Positions 43,902 through 52,200 of a stretch of DNA of 57,339 nucleotides are shown one piece after another. The notes beneath the pieces were generated by a model. That model had not been told where the DNA came from. It searched no databases and was given only the letters and a program-made list of their open reading frames with translations. The DNA is from Acidobacteriota bacterium (GTDB taxonomy: Bacteria; Acidobacteriota; Vicinamibacteria; Fen-336). The stretch covers positions 1 to 57,339 of the forward strand of contig WYBL01000115.1 in NCBI GenBank assembly GCA_011526565.1. Direction: 5' to 3'. Within the stretch, counting starts at the first letter, position 1, and the number at the start of each line of letters is the position of its first letter. The position numbers and the translations under genes were made by a program.

Positions 43902-45098
43902 TCAGCGCGGCGGCGGCTTCTCCGTCGCGGCCTTCGGGAACCTGTGGACCTTGCGTTCGATGGCCGCGTAGGCCGCGCGGACCTTCTCGCGGTAGCGCCG
44001 GGTCGAGTACTCGCGCTCGATCAGGGCGACCCCGCGCTCGGCGCGGGCCGCGGCTTCCGCCGGGTCGTCGAGCGCTGAGCGCAGCGCCGCCGCGAACGCC
44101 TCCGCCGTCGGCTCCGCCAGGAAGGCCAGGCTGTCGTCGACGAGCTGGGTGTGGGTCGCGATGCGGGTGGCCACGATCGGCTTGCCCGAGGCGAGGTAGG
44201 TGTAGAGCTTGAACGGCGTGTTCTCGCCCTTGATGCGAGGCGAGGCCAGCACGTCGGCGAGGGCGAGGAACACGCGCAGCTCCGACGGCGGGCGCTTCCC
44301 CGAGAAGAAGGCGCGCGCTCCCGAAGCAGCCGCGCGGTCGCGCAGGGTCGCGATCTGCGCGTCCTCGCCGCCCATGAAGAGGAACTGTGCCGAGGGCACG
44401 CGAGTTGCCGCGTCGAGCAGCAGCTCCACGCCCTGGTAGGGCTCGAAGTTGCCGCTGTAGAGCACGACCGGGTCGGGGCCGAGCCCGAGCGACGCGCGCA
44501 GCGCCTCGGCCTCGGCGCGCGGGGCCAGCTCGGCGCGGGTGACGAGCGGCGGGTCCTCGACCTGATGCACGGCCGCGTCGGGCGCGGTGCGGCGCACGCC
44601 ATCGGTCAGGCTCTGGCACACGGTGACGACCGAGGCGGCGCTGCGCAGGGCGTGGCGGTCGAGCGCCTCGGCCAGCCACAGGATCGGGCCGCCGCGCGCG
44701 AAACCCGAGTAGCGGAGCTGGTCGGGGATCGCCGAGTCGACGTCGGCGACCAGCGGCACGCCGAACAGCCGCGCGAACGGCGCGATCAGGTGCGCGGACT
44801 CCTCGACCGCGTGCACGACGTCGTAGCGGTCGAAGGCGAGGCGCAGGATCGCCTCCAGCGTGAACGGCACGTCGAGCAGCAGCTTGGCGAAGGACGGCCC
44901 GGCCTTGACGTGCCCCACCGGCAGCCGCAGCGAGCGGCGGTGCAGCACGCCGTGCAGCTCGAGGTCGGCGCCCTGCGGGAAGGTCAGCAGGTCCACCTCG
45001 TGGCCCAGCTCGGCCAGCGCCTGCACCATCGCCCGCACGGCGAGCGGCGTGCCGCGCACCTCGAAGAACGGCTGCGGCGCGAGGAACAGGATTCTCAA
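43902..45098 (-). CDS. Glycosyltransferase family 4 (GT-B)
   Basis: A 398-aa transferase. The N-terminus LRILFLAPQPFFEVRGTPLA and glycine-rich region fit the GT4 acceptor domain. The C-terminal donor domain has VLYSGNFEPYQGVELLLDAA and the nucleotide-sugar motif PSELRVFLALADVLASPR then NTPFKLYTYLASGKPIVATR, matching the E..PxK-type site loosely. It has no signal or membrane segments and should be peripheral, acting on lipid-linked or cell-wall glycans. The TTG start at 45098 is chosen because it removes the upstream shadow and fits the fold; the ribosome site is weak. Confidence 0.85.
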   Translation of the reverse strand: MRILFLAPQPFFEVRGTPLAVRAMVQALAELGHEVDLLTFPQGADLELHGVLHRRSLRLPVGHVKAGPSFAKLLLDVPFTLEAILRLAFDRYDVVHAVEESAHLIAPFARLFGVPLVADVDSAIPDQLRYSGFARGGPILWLAEALDRHALRSAASVVTVCQSLTDGVRRTAPDAAVHQVEDPPLVTRAELAPRAEAEALRASLGLGPDPVVLYSGNFEPYQGVELLLDAATRVPSAQFLFMGGEDAQIATLRDRAAASGARAFFSGKRPPSELRVFLALADVLASPRIKGENTPFKLYTYLASGKPIVATRIATHTQLVDDSLAFLAEPTAEAFAAALRSALDDPAEAAARAERGVALIEREYSTRRYREKVRAAYAAIERKVHRFPKAATEKPPPR

Positions 45099-45151
45099 GC
45101 GGGCCCCGGGTCTCGTGTCGTCACGGGCGCTGGTCGCGCCAAAGGCCTGAG

Positions 45152-45157
45152 TATACT
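45152..45157 (+). promoter_or_regulatory. Putative -10 box of the sigma/CHAT cluster
   Basis: TATACT, 12 bases before the ATG of the sigma gene. The predicted start (about 45164) would leave only 6 bases of leader, with no ribosome site visible, so translation may be near-leaderless. No good -35 box is seen at 17 bases, so a different sigma factor or an activator could be involved. Confidence 0.4.
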
Positions 45158-45169
45158 GACCGCTTCGCG

Positions 45170-45739
45170 ATGAACGACGATCCCGCCAAGCGGCGCGAGA
45201 GCGAGGGATATCCAATCCTCCTCGTGCGGCTGGACGAGGACCCGCAGCGTGCGGCGACGGCGCTGGAGGCGCTGCGTCGCGGTCTGGTTCGCTACTTCGA
45301 GCGGCATGGAAACCGGGCCGCGGCAGAGGATGGCGCCCACGAGACCCTCCGCAGGCTCGCCGCACGCCTCGGGGACGGGCAGGAGATCGCTGACCTGCCA
45401 CGGTTCGCCCTCGGCATCGCGCGCAACGTCCTGCGAGAGGGCTGGCGCCGGGAGTCCCGCGAAGCAAGGGCGCTGCACGAGCTGTCCCACTCCGACCGCG
45501 CCGCCGCCAGCGATGAGTCCGCGTTCGCAACCTACGAGGATTGTCTTCGCGGGCTTGCGCCCGCGAAGCGCGCACTCCTCGAGGAGTACTACCGCCACGC
45601 GGGCGCCGGCAAGAGCGCGTGGAGAGAGGCCCTCGCTGCGGCCCGGGGACTGACTCTCAACGCCCTCCGCATCCAGGTATTTCGAGTCCGCGAGGAGCTA
45701 CGAAACCGATTGAAGGCGCGAGCGCGTGAGGGGCGGTGA
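45170..45739 (+). CDS. ECF-like RNA polymerase sigma factor
   Basis: A 189-aa sigma-70-family protein. Region 2 is recognisable at about 38-100 (LVRYFERHGNRAAAEDGAHE then LADLPRFALGIARNVLREGW-like spacing), and region 4 at about 125-180 (CLRGLAPAKRALLEEYYRHA, a helix-turn-helix ending LRIQVFRVREELRNRLKARA). There is no region 1 or 3, as in ECF sigma factors. Region 2 is divergent, so group assignment is open. It starts 71 bases from the GT4 gene, divergent, behind a TATACT box. The next gene encodes a likely membrane-anchored partner, and the CHAT and giant exoprotein genes follow. Confidence 0.78.
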   Translation: MNDDPAKRRESEGYPILLVRLDEDPQRAATALEALRRGLVRYFERHGNRAAAEDGAHETLRRLAARLGDGQEIADLPRFALGIARNVLREGWRRESREARALHELSHSDRAAASDESAFATYEDCLRGLAPAKRALLEEYYRHAGAGKSAWREALAAARGLTLNALRIQVFRVREELRNRLKARAREGR

Positions 45740-45743
45740 CGAA

Positions 45744-46484
45744 ATGGAAGCCCCGGAAGCGCCACTCATGAGTGAGACCTCGTTGGCGCGGGAAGCCGTG
45801 GCGCGACGCTATCTACTGGGCGTCGCAACCGAGGAGGAGAAGGATCTGGTCGAGGTGCAGCTCCTGGGTGTCGGCGACGATGCCGATTGGATCGACGCCG
45901 TCGAGGACGAGTTGATCGAGGACTACCTCCTTGGTCGGCTCGGTCCCGACGAACGGGCGGCCTTCCGAGGCCAGCTCGACTCGGGAGCCATCGACCCCGA
46001 GCGCGTGCGACTGATTCGGAGCCTGTTGTCGATCGGGCGCGGGTCAAGGAGATCCGCAGCTGCGGCCTTGGCCACGGCTGCCGCCCTGATCGTCGGCGCC
46101 GGTCTCGTACTCCAGCCAGGGCCGAGAGCCCTTCGCCCGGCACTGTCGTCGGCCGTCGTGCTCGAACTCCGTGCCCCAGGGCTGCGCTCGAGTTCGATGT
46201 CGATGCCTCACGTTCGGCAGTCGCCCCTCCGGCTACGGCTGCAGCTGTCCGAAGTCCTCACCCTGCCCGAAGAGCTGCGGCTCGACCTCGTGTCGCCCGA
46301 GGGCGCGGTGATCGACTCGGCCGTCCGGTCGAGACCGCGAGCGGGTACCTCCCTCGAATGGGCTCTCGAGGGCCGCCCCCTCGGTCCCGGGGTCTATGTC
46401 GTTGCCGTTCGCAACGCGACTGACGGGGAGCCCATCGTCAGCTTCCCGTTCGAAGTCGATGACGAAGTCCGCCGAAAGCCGTGA
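45744..46484 (+). CDS. Putative membrane-anchored anti-sigma protein with C-terminal beta domain
   Basis: A 246-aa protein with no cysteines. Residues 15-80 are helical and acidic: AREAVARRYLLGVATEEEKD and DELIEDYLLGRLGPDERAAF, a repeat-like pattern also found in anti-sigma domains. One membrane segment (AAAALATAAALIVGAGLVLQ, about residues 103-122) separates it from a C-terminal beta-sandwich-like region (residues 140-246, ending GPGVYVVAVRNATDGEPIVS). Its place directly after the sigma gene (4 bases) supports an anti-sigma role. GTG at 45726 is an alternative start. Its stop overlaps the CHAT gene start (GTGA). Confidence 0.6.
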   Translation: MEAPEAPLMSETSLAREAVARRYLLGVATEEEKDLVEVQLLGVGDDADWIDAVEDELIEDYLLGRLGPDERAAFRGQLDSGAIDPERVRLIRSLLSIGRGSRRSAAAALATAAALIVGAGLVLQPGPRALRPALSSAVVLELRAPGLRSSSMSMPHVRQSPLRLRLQLSEVLTLPEELRLDLVSPEGAVIDSAVRSRPRAGTSLEWALEGRPLGPGVYVVAVRNATDGEPIVSFPFEVDDEVRRKP

Positions 46485-49192
46485 CCCGGTGGTCGGCGAG
46501 CGTCCTCTTCGCTGCTGTGGCGTGGGGGGCGACCGCCACCGGGCAGGGTTGTGCCCAATCGGACCTCCCACCCTGGAAGCTGCCGTTCTGTGAAGCGAGG
46601 ACGCTGTTCTTTGCCGGCCGCTTTGCCGAGGCCGAGCCCCTGTTTCGCCGCGCCTGGGAGATCTCGCTGGACCACGCGCAGCCTCCGCCGGGGCTACCGC
46701 CGGACTTCACGGCTCGGAACTATCAGGGCCTCTGCCTCCAGTATCAGGATCGTCTGCTGGACGCCCTGGACGTCTACGACGAAGTTCTCGCGATGCAGGC
46801 CGCCCGGGACCCCGAACTGATCTACCCGGAGTCGCGGGCCGACGCGTTGAACAACGCGGGCTGGGTGCTGTACTTGATGGGGCGGTACGAGGAGGCGCGC
46901 GACCGCCTCGAGAGGGCCCTGGCGCTGGCGCCCGCCCGCGGGACGGTACCGGACCTGTGGCTGCGCGGGCGCATCCTGACGAGTCGCGGGGCCGTCTACG
47001 CCGCGCTGGGCGACCACTCGACGGCCCGCCACCTCCTCACCGAATCCACCACGAACCCCGTCGGTCGGGCGGACTTCATGAACCTGACCCGGGCCCACGG
47101 CCTCCTGGGCCGGATGGAGGAGGCCTGGGGCCGAGAAATGGAAGCGAGGCGGCACTACCAGAGGGCGCTCGCCGCATTCGAGGCGACTGGCCCTGCGAAG
47201 CCGTACAACGTGGCGCAACTGGTCGACGTCCTCGGTCGCCTGGGCCGCCTGGAGGCCCGACTGAATCGGGGCCGCGCTGCTTCCGCTCACCTCGATCGCG
47301 CGCTCGAGATCGCTCGCCGCCTCGGCTCCCGGGCACTGCTGGCTGGCGCGTTGTTGGACCGAGCTCGAGCCCACGCGGACGCGGGAACGACCGGAGTGGC
47401 CGTCGACCTGCTGGGCGAAGCAGAAGGCACCGCCCGGGCCTCGGGGCAGCCGGTGCTCCTGGGCGAGATCCTGCTCGAGCGGGGAGCCTTGCATCTGGCT
47501 CGCGGCGAACTTGCGGCCGCCGCGCAGGACCTCGAGGCGGTGGTTGGCAGCACGGCTCAGCCTCCGCTTCCCGAGGACGCCGCGCGCGCCCACGGGCTCC
47601 TCGCCGAGGCCTGGCAGCGTCGGGGAGATCTCCCCCGTGCGCGCGCGGAGGATCGCGCAGCCATCGCAGCCCTGGACAAGGTGCGAATCGCCCTCTTGCC
47701 CGAGGCAGCCCGCTGGCGGATTCGAGGACAGTTCCGGCGCATCTACGCGGCTGCTCTGAGTCGCCTTGCGCCCTCTGCGCTCGCCGGAGACCTCGAGGCG
47801 ATCGAGAAGGCTTTCGACATCGCCGAGAGGACTCGCGCCCGCTCGCTCGCGGAGGACGTCGCTCTGGCGGACCTCACTCCGCAGACTCGGACACAGCAGC
47901 GAGAGTTGGCCCGCTGGGAGGAACGCATCCTGGCCCTGGCCCGCGAGATCGACGCACCAGGCGGCGCCGACGTCTCCGTGGAGCGGATGGCGGCGCATAG
48001 AAAGGCCGTCGAGGAGTGGGAGCGCTTTCGGCGTCAGGAGCGCGAAACGGCCGACCGGCTCCATGTCCCTCCCCGTGGGCTGAAGGAGTTGCGTCCCTTG
48101 GTCGCGCCTTCTGGTCAGGGGGTGCTCGCCTACTTCGTGGACGAGCCCCGGTCGTACGCTTGGCTCGTCACGGCCACGCGCCTGAGGATGGCGGCCCTTC
48201 CAGGGCGCAAGGACCTGGAGCGCCTTGTGGCTCGATCGCTTCAGGGGTGGCAAGGGGGGCACGACGACAGCGCGGACGCTCTAGCCGCGGTCGTGGTGGC
48301 GCCCTTCGCCGCAGACCTTGGAGCGTTGGACGCGCTTACGATCGTCGCCTCCGGACCCCTCCATCGACTTCCCTTCGATGCGCTCCGATGGTCTCCGGGA
48401 CCTGCGGAGTCACCGCGATACCTCCTCGAGTCCCACACCGTGACTCATGTCCCCTCGCTCACGCTTGCTTCCTTGCTGCGCGAGAGGGGGGAAAGCCGCC
48501 GGGGCCGCGACGGCTTCGCTGCACTGGTCTACGCATCGACGGGTTCGAGCGTCCTGCCCGTTTCGCTGCTCAGCAACAACCGAGCCGTCCTTCCGCCACT
48601 GCCTTTCGTGGTCGACGAGGTCTCGGGGATTGAAGAGGCCCTGGGCGCGTCGCACGTGCGCGCTCGAGTCGGAGCCGAGGCCACCGAGGAGCATTTCCGC
48701 TCCGAGGACCTGGGAGCCGTGAAGCTCGTTCACATCGCAGCACACGGCTGGTTGGGGGAAAGCTGGCCCGCGACGGCAGGTCTGGCCCTCGGCACCGGCG
48801 CCGCGGGAAGTGGCCTGGATGGAATCCTCACGGTTCCAGAGATCATGAGGCTGCGACTTGCCGCGGACCTCGTGGTCCTTTCGGGTTGTGATACCGGGCG
48901 CGGCCCCGTGGTTGAAGGCGAAGGCATGCTCAGCATCGGCCGTGCGTTTCTTCAGGCCGGTGCGTCCGCGGTCGTCATGTCCCTCTGGGAAGCCTCCGAC
49001 GCGCGATTGGCGAGGCTAATGCGCGACTTCTACAGGCGCCTGGGGCAAGGAGGCGACGTGGCCATGGCGCTCCGCAGCGCAAAACTCGCCATCCTCGCGA
49101 AGGGTGGACCGGGCAGCCGCCCGTCGTCCTGGGGACCGCTGGTCGCTCTTGGGGAGGCTGCGGGGCTACGTATGACGATTCCGGCGAAATAG
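46481..49192 (+). CDS. Exported TPR-CHAT domain caspase-like protease
   Basis: A 903-aa protein. From the GTG start a signal peptide is predicted (residues 1-22, SASVLFAAVAWGATATGQG). Residues about 30-450 contain tetratricopeptide repeats (RFAEAEPLFRRAWEIS, NNAGWVLYLMGRYEEARDRL, AAAQDLEAVVGS). A coiled-coil (about 480-560) leads to the CHAT peptidase domain (about 600-900). The catalytic dyad is visible: His755 in LVHIAAHGWL and Cys803 in VVLSGCDTGRG, followed by VEGEGMLSIGRAFLQAGASA and SLWEASDARLARLM. CHAT proteases resemble caspases and separase and usually cleave specific partners. It overlaps the anti-sigma gene and precedes the giant exoprotein gene by 55 bases. Confidence 0.88.
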   Translation: MTRWSASVLFAAVAWGATATGQGCAQSDLPPWKLPFCEARTLFFAGRFAEAEPLFRRAWEISLDHAQPPPGLPPDFTARNYQGLCLQYQDRLLDALDVYDEVLAMQAARDPELIYPESRADALNNAGWVLYLMGRYEEARDRLERALALAPARGTVPDLWLRGRILTSRGAVYAALGDHSTARHLLTESTTNPVGRADFMNLTRAHGLLGRMEEAWGREMEARRHYQRALAAFEATGPAKPYNVAQLVDVLGRLGRLEARLNRGRAASAHLDRALEIARRLGSRALLAGALLDRARAHADAGTTGVAVDLLGEAEGTARASGQPVLLGEILLERGALHLARGELAAAAQDLEAVVGSTAQPPLPEDAARAHGLLAEAWQRRGDLPRARAEDRAAIAALDKVRIALLPEAARWRIRGQFRRIYAAALSRLAPSALAGDLEAIEKAFDIAERTRARSLAEDVALADLTPQTRTQQRELARWEERILALAREIDAPGGADVSVERMAAHRKAVEEWERFRRQERETADRLHVPPRGLKELRPLVAPSGQGVLAYFVDEPRSYAWLVTATRLRMAALPGRKDLERLVARSLQGWQGGHDDSADALAAVVVAPFAADLGALDALTIVASGPLHRLPFDALRWSPGPAESPRYLLESHTVTHVPSLTLASLLRERGESRRGRDGFAALVYASTGSSVLPVSLLSNNRAVLPPLPFVVDEVSGIEEALGASHVRARVGAEATEEHFRSEDLGAVKLVHIAAHGWLGESWPATAGLALGTGAAGSGLDGILTVPEIMRLRLAADLVVLSGCDTGRGPVVEGEGMLSIGRAFLQAGASAVVMSLWEASDARLARLMRDFYRRLGQGGDVAMALRSAKLAILAKGGPGSRPSSWGPLVALGEAAGLRMTIPAK

Positions 49193-49205
49193 TCCCGAAA
49201 TCCAA

Positions 49206-49224
49206 ACCACTTTCCAAGTGTGGT
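49206..49224 (+). other. Small hairpin between CHAT gene and giant exoprotein gene
   Basis: ACCACTT (49206-49212) pairs with AAGTGTGGT (49216-49224) with one bulged T and a 3-base loop. It lies between the CHAT stop and the strong ribosome site GAGGAGG of the next gene. No T-run follows, so it is not a typical terminator; it might adjust relative expression. Confidence 0.25.
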
Positions 49225-49247
49225 CTTTCGCGGCGAGGAGGCACGTC

Positions 49248-52200
49248 ATGCGCTTCAGCCTGAGGCCTCTGGTCGGCGCCCTGGCACTCCTGGCAGGCTC
49301 GTGGCAAGCGGCGGGCCAGTGCGCTCCCGAGGGCGTCGGGCCCTTCCTGAGGACGCTACGGCATAACGGTGAGCGCCAGGATCTGAGCCGTGCCGCCCTG
49401 TTCCTTGTCCATGGCTGGCAGCCTGACAACCAGCCGGCCTACGGTACATGGTTCGACCTGCTGGCCCGGCTCCAGGCTGAGGGCTTGTTGGCCCGATATC
49501 AGCCGATTGAGGTGACCTACGTTTCCAACCGCGTGTCGGTCGAGAGGCTCTCGGTCGAGTTGGCTGAGAAGATCCTGCTAGAGGCGCGCCAGCGGGACGT
49601 TGTCATTGTCGCTCACAGTATGGGCGGCCTCGTCGCGCGGGCTGCGCTGGCGAAGGTCCGATCGCAGGATAGGCAAGCCGAAGAGCGGGTGCGAGCGATC
49701 ATCACTCTCGGGACCCCGCATCGCGGGACACCATGGGCAAACAGCCAGGGCCCCAGTCTCGAGGGCGTCCTGTTGGAAGCGTTCTACTTTGGAAAGCGCA
49801 CTTGGCAGGGGCTTCGTCGCTTGCGGAGTGAGTGTCCGAACCGCTCGGATCTCAGGGTCGACCAGGGGTGGGGGGAGGAGAGTCCCAATCAATGGCTCTC
49901 TGCGCTGAACGTCGATTCACTCGTAGACGGGCGTCTGGTCTTACACGCGAGTGGTTGGTATCCAGAGGACTCCAGCTGGTTCGATAGCGATGGCATTGTG
50001 CCAGCAGCGAGCGCACTTTTTGGGGAGGGAGGATCCTCTCGAGGCCGCTACTCAAGAAAGCACCTGCGGATCTTTCACACAGCATTGACAGACCAGCTGG
50101 TCGCCGAAGTGGCGCAAGACCTGCGCCTTATCCCGACGCTTGGAGGTTCCGCCGATCCGATTGATGGGTGGCCCGGAACGGAAGCCGCGGTTCCCTGGTA
50201 CGTCGGTGGAGAGAGCCCTCATCAAGTGCGACTCGCCAAACTCGTCGAAATCGGGTCAGGTCGCGAGTTTGCACGAAGCGATGGGCCGTTCGCGCTAGGG
50301 CAGGTTGCGGACCTGGCATTCTTGGTCCCAACATCGGACACCCGGCTGAAGATCAGCGTTGAGGTGGGTGGCGGTGCATTTTGCGACAGCGACCCAGACA
50401 CGAGGAGCACTGGCCCGCCCCTGATACCCGGCTACTGCACACTTGAGTCCAACGAGATCCTGGTCCGAGTGTCCAGCGCCCCACGGCTCGAACCGGCCGC
50501 CCCCGATTTCGGGCTTCTGGCCGCCGGGACGGCGCGCGATCGGCTCTTGCACCTGACGAACGATGGTCCGGCTCCGATCGCGGGAAGCGTGGCCGTCGCG
50601 GCGCCCTTTTCGTTGATCAACGGGTCGGCAATCACCATTCCTTCAACCGAAACCCGGATGGTCGCTGTTCGTTTCGCACCCACTGCCAGCGGCCAATACG
50701 CTCGCGCGTTGACGTTCAACGGCGTCAAGGTTGGAACTCTGACCGGACAGGCGACCGCGACGCCTCCCCCCAGCGGGGGGTGGCCCGGCAAGCCTGTCGG
50801 GTTGACTGTCACGCCCGGCGGCAGCACGCCCGTCAACGAGTTCCGCATCGACTGGACGAATCCGAGCCACGCCGTGGCGCTCAGCAAGGTGTGGGTGAAG
50901 CTCGGGGCGCCGCCGGCTAGTCCGGGCGACGGCACGGCCTACGAATTGCCCGCCTTCAAGCCGCTCACCCTGCGGGCGCAGGTTGCGGGGGGGCAGGACG
51001 TCCACGTGTGGCTCCAGGACGCCTTGGGCAAGGTCAGCCACGTGAACCGGGCCACCGGGAGGATGCTCTGGGACGACAGCCCCGGCTGCCCGCCGATCGC
51101 CGCTCCCACGCTCAGCCTGCCCGCGACGGACCTGGACGGCGACTATGCGCTGAACTGGAACGCCCTCGCCAACGCATCGGCCTACGAGATCCAGGAGTCT
51201 CTCGACACGTCGTTCGCAGTCGTGCGCGGCTTTGGCACGCGCTCCCCCGGCCTCCCCTTCTACGACCGCACGCCCGACCGCTATTCGTACCGCGTGCGCG
51301 GCACCAGCGCCTGCGGTTCCGGGCCGTGGAGTTCCCCTGCCACCATCGAGGTGCAGGCGAACTACGGTCCGCTCGAGCCCTCCTCGTTCTCGCCGGCCGC
51401 AGACGCCACCGGCATCTCCAGAGACGTGACTCTCTCGTGGCAGGGAGGGCACGGGGGCGGCGAGGCCGTTCGGTTCGACGTCTACGTGTGTCGCGGGTTC
51501 GGCGTCGACTGCAATGCCCTGGCGTCGGCGAGTCAGTCGGGCACCACGTACCGCCTCTCCGGACTGGGCTTCGGCGAGGACGTCACCTGGAAGGTCGTCG
51601 CCCGAGACCCCTCGGGGGATTCGGCCACCTCCCCGATCCTGCACTTCCGGACGGAGGTCGACGGCGGCCCGCCCACGGGATCGATCTCCATCAACGACGG
51701 CGCCGCGACGACCAGTTCGCGGATCGTGTCCCTGAGCCTCGCTGCCAGCGATTCTGGCAGTGGCGTCGCATACATGAGGTTCAGTCATGACGCGCAGAAC
51801 TGGACCCCGTGGGAGTTCTTTGCGGATCGGTCTCGCTGGCTGCTGGAGCAGGGCGGCGGTGCCGAGGGGCGCACGTTCCGCGTCTACGCCCAGTTCCGTG
51901 ATGCCAGCGGAAACAGCTCGACGCCGGTGTCGGACACGATCGAACTCGTGCCCGCCGCCCCCGGGACGGTGCACCTCAACGGCACCCGCTACGACTCCGT
52001 ACGGGCCGCGCTGCGGGCAGCGCAACCGGGCGACACGGTGTTCCTGGGCGAGGGCACGTTCGACGTGGGAGCAGACACGGAACCTCCACGGTTTGCTTCG
52101 GAGGTCACTGGATGGGTGCTCAAGCCAGGCGTGACCCTGTCGGGGGCGGGGCCAGACCGCACCTTTGTCACGAGTACAAGGGTGGCGCTAGCCATCATCG

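Noticed and set aside
51008..51790. Plus-strand frame of 260 codons overlapping the giant gene
   Set aside because: It would require a second frame within the Fn3/Ig-like region, which itself reads cleanly in frame from 49248; no ribosome site.
50643..52025. Open frame of 460 codons on the minus strand within the giant gene
   Set aside because: The opposite frame is a continuous, recognisable repeat protein with signal peptide; this one has no motif and a biased composition.
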